A stretch of DNA of 64,000 nt from Saprospiraceae bacterium (GTDB lineage: Bacteria > Bacteroidota > Bacteroidia > Chitinophagales > Saprospiraceae): contig JAHDBJ010000004.1 of the NCBI GenBank assembly GCA_020630435.1, positions 1 to 64,000 on the forward strand. Direction: 5' to 3'. A program made the position numbers and the translations under genes. Below are positions 17,373 to 25,842 of the stretch, piece by piece (position 1 is the first letter of the stretch; each line of letters opens with the position of its first letter). The notes under the pieces were generated by a model. The model was given only the letters and a program-made list of their open reading frames with translations. It was not told where the DNA came from and did no database searches.

Positions 17373-18161
17373 ATGGAAGATACCGTTAAAAATATTTGTA
17401 AAAATTGTTCAAAAGAATTGCTAGGAGAATATTGTTATAGCTGTGGCCAAAAAATAAAAGCCCCGCTTACTGTTCGCAAAATCATCTTAGATACTTGGAA
17501 TACGATTACAGATATTGATAAAGGATTCCTCTATACTACAAAAATGCTGTTTATAGCTCCTGAAATCGTAATCGGTGATTATATCAATGGAAAAACGAAG
17601 CCCTATTATCATCCTATCCGATATTTGTTAATTTGGGCGAGTATATCTGTTATTTTAAACCTTTACTTTGGAATATTTGAAAAAACCTCTAATGAGGTTA
17701 CCTCCTTATATGGTATGGACGACAATGAAGTGCAGATGCAACAAATGCAACAATTCTTTGAAGGAGCAGAAAATTTTTTCAGTTTAATGTTTGTAATACT
17801 TGTTCCTTTCACAGCGGTGGCAAGTTATCTTTTTTATCGTAAGAGGTCTATAAATTACGCTGAACACCTAGTCTTAAATGCTTTCTTTTATGGTCAACAA
17901 GCTCTAATAGGTTGTTTAATCCTTCCTATGCTAGTCTTTGTAGACGCAAATATCTATGGAGGAATTATGCTGGTTAGTATGCTATTGTATGGATTTTATT
18001 ATGCGTATGTTTTTAAAAGATTTTTCAAAATAAGTATTCCTAGAGCTACTATTACAGGCTTATTGACCCCCATTTTAGGGATGATCTTCTTTTATATTTT
18101 TGTTTTCTTACTAGCAATTGTAGTTGTACTCATTTTTATTGCTGGCTCTAAACTATTCTAA
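17373..18161 (+). CDS. DUF3667 membrane protein with N-terminal zinc ribbon
   Basis: The protein has 262 residues. An N-terminal zinc ribbon (Cys9-xx-Cys12, Cys21-xx-Cys24, CYSCGQK) is followed by the DUF3667 signature DIDKGFLYTTKMLFIAPEIVIGDYINGKTKPYYHPIRYLL written here only in part: DKGFLYT, GDYINGK, YYHPIRYLL. Four or five membrane helices fill residues 85-260. The family is common in Bacteroidota and has no known role. It follows the GT90 gene by 11 bp, so the two are likely co-transcribed. Its stop overlaps the end of the convergent kdsC gene by 9 bp. Confidence 0.85.
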   Translation: MEDTVKNICKNCSKELLGEYCYSCGQKIKAPLTVRKIILDTWNTITDIDKGFLYTTKMLFIAPEIVIGDYINGKTKPYYHPIRYLLIWASISVILNLYFGIFEKTSNEVTSLYGMDDNEVQMQQMQQFFEGAENFFSLMFVILVPFTAVASYLFYRKRSINYAEHLVLNAFFYGQQALIGCLILPMLVFVDANIYGGIMLVSMLLYGFYYAYVFKRFFKISIPRATITGLLTPILGMIFFYIFVFLLAIVVVLIFIAGSKLF

Positions 18162-18680
18162 GGTGGTATGTTGTTCTTTAGTTTCTACCCATTTCCCTTG
18201 CAGCTTCATCACCTTCTCAATAACATCTCTAGCACAACCATCCCCACCTTTTCTAGGAGAAATATATTCTGCTATAGCTTTAATTTCAGGCGCAGCATTT
18301 TCTGGACAAGCAGGAAGTGCTACAAGACGCATTACTTCATAATCAGGAATATCATCTCCCATATATAAAATACCATTAGGATCGATGTTATTTGCAAGTA
18401 CGTATTCTTCAAATTTTTCCACTTTATTCTGAACACCTTTGAAGACATCTACAATGCCTAATCCCTCTAAACGATGGACGACCCCAGAAGATGTTCCCCC
18501 TGTTATTACGCAAATTCTATATCCTTGTTGTATAGCATATTTCATAGCAAAGCCATCTCTAATATTCATTGTTCGAATCAAATGACCATTTTCTAAAACG
18601 ATCACTCGACTATCTGTTAATACACCATCTACATCAAAAATAAATGTATGTATGTCCTTAAATTTTTCTAAATAATTCAT
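18153..18680 (-). CDS. kdsC: 3-deoxy-D-manno-octulosonate 8-phosphate phosphatase, KdsC-like HAD
   Basis: The protein has 175 residues from ATG 18680; an upstream frame extension to 18737 overlaps the previous gene and is unlikely. It is a small HAD phosphatase without a cap, with FIFDVDGVLTDSR (Asp16 nucleophile, Asp18), VITGGTSSGVV and MGDDIPDYEVM motifs, as in KdsC tetramers. KdsC removes phosphate from Kdo-8-phosphate to give Kdo for the LPS inner core, in the cytoplasm. The related acylneuraminate cytidylyltransferase-type HADs are an alternative. It lies 5 bp after the lipoprotein gene 18686-19036 on the same strand. Confidence 0.88.
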   Translation of the reverse strand: MNYLEKFKDIHTFIFDVDGVLTDSRVIVLENGHLIRTMNIRDGFAMKYAIQQGYRICVITGGTSSGVVHRLEGLGIVDVFKGVQNKVEKFEEYVLANNIDPNGILYMGDDIPDYEVMRLVALPACPENAAPEIKAIAEYISPRKGGDGCARDVIEKVMKLQGKWVETKEQHTTLE

Positions 18681-18685
18681 GTCAG

Positions 18686-19036
18686 TTATAAAATTTCTAG
18701 GCAAGTAATTCTTACTATACTTTTTTCTGCCATACAAATGCTTACCATATCTTTTAATTCTTCGTATGAAAACTTAACTTTTATACCTTCTTTAAAGTCT
18801 TCCATACTAAAATTACTAATTGCAATATCAGCAGGAAGTAATCTATCTCCATTATCCAATTCAATCAGGAAAGTACAACCATCCAAACCACTTAAGTCTC
18901 GAATGATTCCAGTTGTTTTACATAACGAAGTATTTTCTGAATTAGATTCCTCTGAGCAATTATTGGAAGAAAAAATTAGAAAGCAAAAGAAAAGGAATAA
19001 AAAAACGATATTTTGATTGTAGGAATATTTATACAT
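18686..19036 (-). CDS. Small exported protein, putative lipoprotein
   Basis: The protein has 116 residues from the ATG at 19036, chosen because it gives a compact hydrophobic signal (VFLFLFFCFLIFSSNNC). The lipobox SNNC is a poor match to the consensus, so lipidation is uncertain. The mature part has a beta-rich pattern (GIIRDLSGLDGCTFLIELDNGDRL, KVKFSYEELKDMVSIC) and four Cys that could form disulfides. I do not recognise a named domain, but the pattern looks like a small beta-barrel repeat. It is 5 bp upstream of kdsC. Confidence 0.6.
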   Translation of the reverse strand: MYKYSYNQNIVFLFLFFCFLIFSSNNCSEESNSENTSLCKTTGIIRDLSGLDGCTFLIELDNGDRLLPADIAISNFSMEDFKEGIKVKFSYEELKDMVSICMAEKSIVRITCLEIL

Positions 19037-19106
19037 AAACTTAAAAATTAAAGAAAAAATACCTGCCCGAATCAATCTATTTTAACATAAAATCAATACG
19101 CTTTAT

Positions 19107-19463
19107 CTAAAACAATAAGGGAGCATTCCCTAGCCATAGTTGCCAAATCAAGGTAATTGTAGTAAAAATAAAGTAAATTTCTCGCCGAACAAATACTTTA
19201 AGTTTTTTACGATTGAATCGAAAACCTAACTTTTCTAATATAAATCCATAAAAAGTATGATCCCCACTATCATCAATAGCATGACCTTCATTCATTAAAC
19301 AACGACCAAAGAAAACAAATTGTAATAATACAATACAATAAGCAGGAATAATTAAATACCATGAAAATAGGAAAGGACCAAACCATGAAATGACGGTTAG
19401 GAATAAGTGCAGCCAAAACATAAAATTGAATGTTGTTGGTATACTAGTCTGTTTATCTTTCAT
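19107..19463 (-). CDS. Small integral membrane protein
   Basis: The 118-residue protein has three hydrophobic helices (about 12-33, 35-55 and 93-112). The loop carries FFGRCLMNEGHAIDDSGDHTFYGFILEKLGF, shown here only as GRCLMNEGH and DDSGDHTFYG, which are the most conserved-looking parts; such GRCxLN/H loops occur in small DUF2784-type membrane proteins, but this assignment is tentative. It is 70 bp upstream of the putative lipoprotein gene on the same strand. Confidence 0.6.
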   Translation of the reverse strand: MKDKQTSIPTTFNFMFWLHLFLTVISWFGPFLFSWYLIIPAYCIVLLQFVFFGRCLMNEGHAIDDSGDHTFYGFILEKLGFRFNRKKLKVFVRREIYFIFTTITLIWQLWLGNAPLLF

Positions 19464-19823
19464 ATAATATTTTCTATTTTGGAATGCTACAAAATTACAT
19501 CAATTTCAGGATAAACCTACCCTTTTTCTATATTTTTAAAATAGACTTATACCTCTTTTCCTGTACTCTATCAATAAACAGATTCTTCCCCTTGAATGCT
19601 ATAATTATTTTAGTTAAAATTGATGATAAAAAAGCCCAAAGGCTCAAAGCCAATCTTAGAAATGAATTATGGGAAAAATGTGGAAAAAAAAATTTCATTC
19701 TCCAATAAAATCTAGAATAGGTCAAAATAGCTTACATTGTGTTTATCCTATTACCGATTTTAATTAATAGAACTATTCGCTTAAAACATTTAGTAAAGCT
19801 GTTTCGCTTTTTAAAATAAAAAA
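19464..19823. other. Intergenic region, 360 bp, no supported gene
   Basis: A plus-strand frame ends with a charged stretch (VKIDDKKAQRLKANL) and stops at 19708, which may be the remnant of a gene tail, but there is no credible start or homology that I can see. No terminator or full promoter is visible. It precedes the serine hydrolase gene. Confidence 0.35.
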
Positions 19824-21086
19824 ATGAAAAACGTAACATTATACTTGTTAATATTATTAGGCCTTTTGGGATCTTGTCATAATAATAAGACTAATAACTC
19901 TCCTTTTGATAAAAATGTTAGCGTCCGAGATTCGCTGACAATAGAATTATTAGAAATCTATAAACAGGGACATATCAATGGATTTGGTGTTACAATAGTG
20001 AATGAGTATGGCACTCTATATGAAAAAGGTATTGGTTATGCTAATAAGGCTAATAATATTAAGTACACCAAGAATACTATTCAACACATCGCTTCTATCT
20101 CTAAAACATTAATTGGCATAGCATTGATGAAAGCTCAAGAACTGCAGTTGTTAAACTTGGATGATCCGATTCATAAATACCTATCATTTAAGGTTAATAA
20201 TCCTTTTTTCCCTGATGAAGTCATTACAATTAAACATCTAGCAACCCATACCTCTACGATTACAGATACTAAACATTATATGGAAAATGCTTGGATTATT
20301 ACACCCAATCAAGATTTATCAAATATTAAAACTGATTATCCTTATCAAAGATTGAATTCCTTTGAAACGGCTATACCTATGGAGGTTTTTTTAGAAAAAA
20401 TACTGACTACAAATGGAGAATATTTTGATAAAAATGAAGGTTTTCTAAAAAACAAACCAGGAGAAAAATTTGAATATTCCAATATTGGAGCCACATTGGC
20501 GGCACTAATTATTGAAAAAGCATCTAAAGTACCTTTTAATGAATTCACCAAAAAACACATTCTAAAACCGTTAAAGATGAACTCATCTGGTTGGTCATTA
20601 GACGAAATAGACAAAACAAAACATTCTAGATTATATGCTCACCCTGATACACTTCTACCATTTTATACGGCTATCACTTATCCTGATGGTATGTTAATTA
20701 CATCAGCTAGTGATATGGCTAAATATTTAACTGAATTAATAAAAGGATATTCAGGAAAGGGCATAGTATTAAAAGAAGAAAGCTATAAAGAACTTTTTAC
20801 AGAGCAATTAACAGCGGTTCATTTTGAGGAGCGCAATGCTGATCATCCTTATAACGATGAATATAATACAGGTATTTTTATGGGATTTAGTGCCAAAGGC
20901 TATATCGGTCATGCAGGAGGGGACGCAGGAGTAGGAACTTGGATGTTTTTTAATAAAGAGACTAAAACAGGTCGATTCATCATGAAAAATACAGACGGTG
21001 TGGATAGAGCGGGAGAATTACAATACTATGCTATCTGGGATAAACTAGATGAATACATTCCAAAATTTACAAACGAAGAAGAATAA
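19824..21086 (+). CDS. Serine hydrolase (class C beta-lactamase/PBP fold), lipoprotein
   Basis: The protein has 420 residues. A signal peptide with lipobox LGSC (Cys18) anchors it in the envelope. All three catalytic motifs of the penicillin-recognition family are intact: SISK (Ser91, Lys94), YSN (Tyr218-Asn220) and HAG (His363-Gly365). Members include class C beta-lactamases, DD-peptidases, D-aminopeptidases and esterases; the substrate cannot be read. The stop TAA is directly followed by the ATG of a membrane-bound AraC regulator, so the two are translationally coupled and presumably act in one pathway. Confidence 0.92.
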   Translation: MKNVTLYLLILLGLLGSCHNNKTNNSPFDKNVSVRDSLTIELLEIYKQGHINGFGVTIVNEYGTLYEKGIGYANKANNIKYTKNTIQHIASISKTLIGIALMKAQELQLLNLDDPIHKYLSFKVNNPFFPDEVITIKHLATHTSTITDTKHYMENAWIITPNQDLSNIKTDYPYQRLNSFETAIPMEVFLEKILTTNGEYFDKNEGFLKNKPGEKFEYSNIGATLAALIIEKASKVPFNEFTKKHILKPLKMNSSGWSLDEIDKTKHSRLYAHPDTLLPFYTAITYPDGMLITSASDMAKYLTELIKGYSGKGIVLKEESYKELFTEQLTAVHFEERNADHPYNDEYNTGIFMGFSAKGYIGHAGGDAGVGTWMFFNKETKTGRFIMKNTDGVDRAGELQYYAIWDKLDEYIPKFTNEEE

Positions 21087-22154
21087 ATGACGATTGATTA
21101 CGAACAATTACTATTAATTATTTGCAGTATTGGTGTAATAAATGGTTTTTTACTAGCGATTTATTTTTTATTTCTGGCAAAACCAAAATCAAAGCATCAT
21201 ATATTTCTAGGAGGTCTTTTGCTTGCTCTAAGTATAAGAATAGGAAAATCAATTATTTTCTATTTCTATCCTTATAGTCTATATATGAAAGTTTATCTAC
21301 AGTTTGGCTTAACCGCTAACTTTTTAATTGGTCCATTACTTTATTTATACATCTATTATTATCTAGGGAAAGACGAAAAATTATCATATTGGAAATACCA
21401 TTTGTGGATAAATGCTATGATTATTATAGCCATTTGTCTGCTACTCCCCTATTGGGAGTATATCGAATTATGGAAAAACTTTTTTTTCAAAATAATTCAT
21501 TTACAACGGATTTTATATTTAATTATGTCAGGTATTTTAATAAACCAAGTCTTCGGATTAATCTCTTCTAAAGTTAAAGATATTCCCATCAAAAAGAAAT
21601 TATGGTTACGTAGTATATTCTGGGGAAATGTTTTTATACTTTTAGCCTATATCCTAATAGGATTTGGTTCTTACATTTTAGGGGCAGTATTATTTTCATT
21701 TTTTTTATATTTATTAGTTTTCATTCTAATACTTCCAATATCGGAACGCAGTATAATTATTCATCAGTCCCTTCCTAAATATGGTGGGCGTATTTTAGAA
21801 GTAGATGCTCAACAAAATATTATTCATAATTTAAATCAAATTCTTAGTACTAAAGAGCTTTATTGTAACCCAAATTTAAAAATCAAAGATGTCGCCCAAG
21901 AAATTGAAACTTCTACCCATCACCTTTCACAAGTAATAAACGAACAACTTGGAAAAAACTTCAATCAGCTTATCAATGAATATCGTATCAATAAAGCAAA
22001 AGAAATGATCGTAGAGAATCAAAATTTTACCTTAGAAGCTATTGGCTATGATTGTGGATTTAAGGCAAAATCTACATTTTATGCAGCATTTAAAAAGATC
22101 ACAGGAATGACTCCTTCAGTATACAAGAAAAACAACTTGAATTCTCTTCACTAA
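21087..22154 (+). CDS. AraC family regulator with N-terminal multi-helix membrane domain
   Basis: The protein has 355 residues. Residues 1-215 hold about seven hydrophobic helices (first at 7-30, last at 197-215). A short linker and a C-terminal AraC/XylS DNA-binding domain follow (about 245-350), with two helix-turn-helix units: IKDVAQEIETSTHHLSQVIN and the second ending FKAKSTFYAAFKKITGMTPSVYKK. The layout is that of membrane-tethered AraC regulators found in Bacteroidota, which may sense a ligand in the membrane or periplasm. It starts immediately after the hydrolase stop (TAAATG). Confidence 0.92.
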   Translation: MTIDYEQLLLIICSIGVINGFLLAIYFLFLAKPKSKHHIFLGGLLLALSIRIGKSIIFYFYPYSLYMKVYLQFGLTANFLIGPLLYLYIYYYLGKDEKLSYWKYHLWINAMIIIAICLLLPYWEYIELWKNFFFKIIHLQRILYLIMSGILINQVFGLISSKVKDIPIKKKLWLRSIFWGNVFILLAYILIGFGSYILGAVLFSFFLYLLVFILILPISERSIIIHQSLPKYGGRILEVDAQQNIIHNLNQILSTKELYCNPNLKIKDVAQEIETSTHHLSQVINEQLGKNFNQLINEYRINKAKEMIVENQNFTLEAIGYDCGFKAKSTFYAAFKKITGMTPSVYKKNNLNSLH

Positions 22155-22198
22155 TAAGTCCAGAATTATAATCCACTACCTTTTTTATCTGATTTTCA

Positions 22199-22229
22199 TT
22201 GAGTTGTGTTTCAAAAGTCTATACTTTTG
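22199..22229 (+). promoter_or_regulatory. Promoter of the inactive-hydrolase gene
   Basis: TTG (22199-22201), 20 bp, and TACTTTTG (22222-22229) match the Bacteroidota consensus. The start codon is 82 bp downstream. This shows the 22312 gene can be expressed separately from the preceding pair. Confidence 0.6.
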
Positions 22230-22311
22230 TCACATAATAAATTTTCTATTTCTAAAATATATTTTTTCATTAAAAGCTCTTTAGGAAAGAGGCTAGACTT
22301 AAAATACAGAC

Positions 22312-24003
22312 ATGAGATATTTAGTACAAATTGTAATTACATTAATTTTAATTGCTCAACAAATAACAAATTTAGAAGCACAAGCTATTCAATTAACAGA
22401 TGAACAAGAACAACAGATAGATGCATTATTTGAGCCTTGGAATAAGAATAATTCCCCTGGAGTATCTGTTGGTATCTTATCAGGCAATACACCAATATAT
22501 TTAAAGGGCTATGGACAAGATAAAATTGATTGTGGTCAACCTATACATTCTAATACACCATTTCGAATCGGAGGGATGGCTCAACATTTTACGGCATTTG
22601 CTATCTTATTTTTAGAAGAGCAGGGCAAACTTTCGTTGGACGATGATATTCGAAAATACTTGCCCGATTTTCCCAAAAGGAAAAATGTAATCAAAATCAA
22701 ACACCTTTTAACTCATTCTAGTGGATTACCTGCTTATTGGTCGTTGAAAGATTTAGCAGGGTACAATCTAGCAGATAATTTTTCAGATAAAGAATCTTAT
22801 GAGCTTTTAAAACAAAATTGGGAACTGAAGCATCGTGTAGGTCAAAAATATATCTTTAAAGGAACAGGATCTGTTTTATTAGCTCAGATAGTTAAGAATA
22901 TTACAGGACAACCATTAAACGATTTCATGCAAAAAGAAATCTTGAATCCTTTAGGCATGGAACATTCTTTTTTTGTTGATGGAGATACCTATCACTTGGA
23001 AATCGCTAACGCTCATACCAGAATAGATGAAAAATTCGTCGCTCGTACTATTAATCATAATGCAGTAGGTGCTGCAGGGTATATTACAACTATGTCTGAT
23101 ATGATGAAGTGGTATCAAAATATTCAAAATCCTAAGGTTGGCTCTAAAAAAATGATGCAAAAACTAGATAGTGTAGCAAAGTTGGAAAACGGAACAGAAA
23201 CAGGTAATTATAATGGGAAAATGACTTATGGTCAACAGTTTATGCATCTTGAAAGAGGTATAAACAAAATATGGGATTATGGAGCTTTAGGAGGATATGC
23301 TTCATCTATTTTTCGTTTTCCTGCATATGATTTAACAATTGTAGTATTTAGTAACACAGGAATGACATATAATGGATTTCTTGGAATGCAAAGTGCAGAA
23401 ATTCTATTAAAAGATAAATTTACTAAGGAAGAAATAACTACATCAAAAGAAAAACCTTCATACACTAAGCTTTCTAAAAGTATAATGGAAGCATTTGAAG
23501 GAGATTACTTTGATCCTTCTACTTATACCCAACGAGTAATCACTGTAAAAAATGATACCCTTCGATACATCCGCCCTAACTATAATACAGAAAGTCCTTT
23601 AATCCCAATTTCTAAAAATAAATTACATATGCCTCATCCTAATGAACATATTATACTTGATCTAAATGAAAAAGTATTGACTGTAAACGTTGGAGAGGAG
23701 CGTTATCCTTATAAAAAGTATCAAAAAGTAAACTATACAATAAAAGAACTTTCCCAATTTACAGGAGATTATTATTGTAGAGCATTAAAGACCGTTTTTG
23801 AATTAAAACTTGAGGATGAAATATTAACAGCTAAAAGACCTAAATCGAAAGCGATCTCATTAAATCCTTTTCAAAAAGATAGATTTCTAGGAAATTCAGC
23901 GGGCTTAAACCATCTTCAATTTACTAGAAATTCAAAAGGAGAAATAATTGGTTTTACAGTCTCATCAAATAGCATTCAGAAGGTGTACTTTGAAAAAATC
24001 TAA
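22312..24003 (+). CDS. Beta-lactamase-fold protein with lost catalytic motifs
   Basis: The protein has 563 residues, with a signal peptide (cut near LEA-Q) and a serine beta-lactamase-type domain (about 30-390) that aligns easily with active relatives: FRIG..., LLTHSSGLP and LNPLGM are all present. However the SxxK position reads GMAQ (88-91), the YxN position reads FKG (182-184) and the H-G-G position reads YGA (323-325), so nucleophile, general base and the third motif are all gone. A C-terminal beta-rich extension (about 400-563) follows, as in many Bacteroidota members. It is probably a binding or regulatory pseudoenzyme. The end overlaps the convergent HTH gene by 4 bp. Confidence 0.88.
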   Translation: MRYLVQIVITLILIAQQITNLEAQAIQLTDEQEQQIDALFEPWNKNNSPGVSVGILSGNTPIYLKGYGQDKIDCGQPIHSNTPFRIGGMAQHFTAFAILFLEEQGKLSLDDDIRKYLPDFPKRKNVIKIKHLLTHSSGLPAYWSLKDLAGYNLADNFSDKESYELLKQNWELKHRVGQKYIFKGTGSVLLAQIVKNITGQPLNDFMQKEILNPLGMEHSFFVDGDTYHLEIANAHTRIDEKFVARTINHNAVGAAGYITTMSDMMKWYQNIQNPKVGSKKMMQKLDSVAKLENGTETGNYNGKMTYGQQFMHLERGINKIWDYGALGGYASSIFRFPAYDLTIVVFSNTGMTYNGFLGMQSAEILLKDKFTKEEITTSKEKPSYTKLSKSIMEAFEGDYFDPSTYTQRVITVKNDTLRYIRPNYNTESPLIPISKNKLHMPHPNEHIILDLNEKVLTVNVGEERYPYKKYQKVNYTIKELSQFTGDYYCRALKTVFELKLEDEILTAKRPKSKAISLNPFQKDRFLGNSAGLNHLQFTRNSKGEIIGFTVSSNSIQKVYFEKI

Positions 24004-25016
24004 AACTCACTATAATCCAAAACAGCTTCTACCCTTTTACGACAAGCCATAATTTTTCGTTTGATTCGATTAAAAAACCAATTTCTATTTTTTTCTGAAT
24101 GGTTACTAATCGGGGTAGATTTTGTTTTCAGGCTTTCAAACCAATCTGCTGTATACTGACAGATAGGCTGATCAATTGTTCGTAAAAAGTTAGGACTTCC
24201 AAAAGTAGTATGTACCATTTTACCCAAGTCTGAAACCGTCAGAATAGTATTATTAGTATAAATCATCTCATTGTCATATAATTCAAAATTGCCAGAATTA
24301 GATTCTGTTTTACTACTAGGCAAAAACTTATACCCTGACTCCGCCATAGCGTTCATATGGTCAGCTAGTGCTAACATTTTATCACATAAGATAAGAGCAG
24401 CATTTTCATTGTTAAAACTCCCATTTTCTAGATGATACTCTATCTGGTTGAGCGAATTATCAAAAATATTCGTACTCCAAATATCTATAGTGGGAATATT
24501 CTTATATATACTTAGTATCTCTTGGGCTACTTGATGATAAGGATGAGGAACGACATCAAAATCAAAAGAGCGATTTTTTAAATATTCTAAATCCCATATT
24601 GTTCTACCAAAAACATACATTTTAAAAGAAAATAACTCTGGAAAAAAAAGATAGAAAAAAATTGGAATTTCTGCCGAAGCATAATAAATGGTAGGGTTGG
24701 GAAGATTCTGAACATTCTTAAGATCTAGTAGTATCGGGTTCAAAAAATCCTCAAAATTATTTACCCTTTGAGAATAGGCATTAAACGTAAAAAAGAAGGT
24801 ATCTGATTCGCCGTATATCAGTGCATCAACAGATATATTAAAGGTTTTAGAAATAATGGATAATTCATCTGGAGTTAATAATGAATCACCTCTAAGTCTC
24901 CTGTAAATAGCATCTTTTCCTGTTCCTAATAAACTCGCTAGTACATTGACTGCTGCCGATTTTTTAGGATACTTTTCTAATACTTTATTCAATAGTTTTT
25001 TTTGTAGGTGTTCCAT
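24000..25016 (-). CDS. Helix-turn-helix protein with unknown C-terminal domain
   Basis: The protein has 338 residues. Residues 1-70 form an HTH of the Xre/BetR kind (AVNVLASLLGTGKDAIYRRLRGDSLLTPDELSII shown in part as GTGKDAIYRRLRG), which suggests DNA binding. The remaining 265 residues are mixed alpha/beta, without signal or membrane helix, and I do not recognise them; they may bind a ligand or partner. This architecture, an Xre-type head and a large unassigned tail, is met in Saprospiria-like genomes. It converges on the inactive-hydrolase gene with a 4-bp overlap and has a TATATTTG element at 25044-25051. Confidence 0.75.
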   Translation of the reverse strand: MEHLQKKLLNKVLEKYPKKSAAVNVLASLLGTGKDAIYRRLRGDSLLTPDELSIISKTFNISVDALIYGESDTFFFTFNAYSQRVNNFEDFLNPILLDLKNVQNLPNPTIYYASAEIPIFFYLFFPELFSFKMYVFGRTIWDLEYLKNRSFDFDVVPHPYHQVAQEILSIYKNIPTIDIWSTNIFDNSLNQIEYHLENGSFNNENAALILCDKMLALADHMNAMAESGYKFLPSSKTESNSGNFELYDNEMIYTNNTILTVSDLGKMVHTTFGSPNFLRTIDQPICQYTADWFESLKTKSTPISNHSEKNRNWFFNRIKRKIMACRKRVEAVLDYSEF

Positions 25017-25043
25017 TTTTGAGGGTATTGATTATCAGTACTA

Positions 25044-25051
25044 CAAATATA
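25044..25051 (-). promoter_or_regulatory. -7 element before the HTH gene
   Basis: TATATTTG on the minus strand matches TAnnTTTG, 28 bp before the start codon; no TTTG partner at the right distance. Confidence 0.4.
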
Positions 25052-25152
25052 ATAGATAAAATACTAGCTCTGTATTAATATTTAATAAATTAAAATATAT
25101 TTGGTTTCAGATTTCAATAGGAAATAATATCCCCTAGTTATTCCTTCAACTC

Positions 25153-25737
25153 TTATAAATAATAAGGTCTCAGCATAAAATAACAAATAGGCCCTGTAAC
25201 TGCAACATACAACCAAATAGGAAAAACCCACTTAGCCATTTTCCGATGTTTAGAAATTTGTCCTGTATATGCCCGAATAAAGGTAAATAATGTAAACGGG
25301 AATATAACTGCTGCAAGGACAATGTGAGAAAACAGAATACTCAAATAGATAGAACGCATATTGCCTACTTCTAGAAGTTCATTAGCATCCACCTTTCTAT
25401 CGCCATTCAAATCTCCAAAGACCGTCTCAGGGGTTGTAAAATGATATAATACATAGGAAACCAAGAATAAAACGGAAAGTCCAAACGCAATATAGATCGC
25501 TTTTTTATGAGCTTCTATATTTTTTTGTTTCACAAAATAAAGCGCAGCAACAAGTGCAATAGCAACTCCACAATTAAAAGTAGCATGGATTGGAGGAAGG
25601 AAACTAAAATCAATTCCTAAGTCAATTTTAAAATGGGGTATCCTCATCACACCAACTAATCCCAGCACAGCAATAGAAATGATGACAGCAAAAATATTCA
25701 ATTTTTTAGCAAGTCCTATATTAGCAGTTGTACTCAT
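25153..25737 (-). CDS. DUF420 membrane protein with EF-hand-like loop
   Basis: The 194-residue protein has five membrane helices (about 12-31, 50-70, 78-99, 130-152 and 168-187). The PPIHATFN segment, the AHKKAIYIAF helix and the C-terminal HRKMAKWVFPIWLYVAVTG match DUF420, a family often found with cytochrome oxidase assembly and thought to lie in the inner membrane; the usual His residues (His51, His78, His99, His138) are present. Between helices 3 and 4, residues 109-120 (DLNGDRKVDANE) form a textbook 12-residue EF-hand/dockerin calcium loop, on the same side as the first helix end. It is a monocistronic gene. Confidence 0.85.
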   Translation of the reverse strand: MSTTANIGLAKKLNIFAVIISIAVLGLVGVMRIPHFKIDLGIDFSFLPPIHATFNCGVAIALVAALYFVKQKNIEAHKKAIYIAFGLSVLFLVSYVLYHFTTPETVFGDLNGDRKVDANELLEVGNMRSIYLSILFSHIVLAAVIFPFTLFTFIRAYTGQISKHRKMAKWVFPIWLYVAVTGPICYFMLRPYYL

Positions 25738-25842
25738 TTTTACAGTATTTTATGATATTTAGATTATAAACAAAAATACATGACTCTACGTTAAAGAGCC
25801 ATGTATTTCTATATTAAAACCAGAATTTAGAATCTGTTTAAA

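Noticed and set aside
19484-19708. 74-codon plus-strand frame in the intergenic region before the serine hydrolase
   Set aside because: The first half is a poly-Phe/Leu/Ile mixture and only the end looks gene-like; no start context or family. Kept only as a possible remnant.
22206-22403. 65-codon plus-strand frame overlapping the start of the inactive hydrolase gene
   Set aside because: It overlaps the promoter and signal peptide region in another frame, and its composition is low-complexity.
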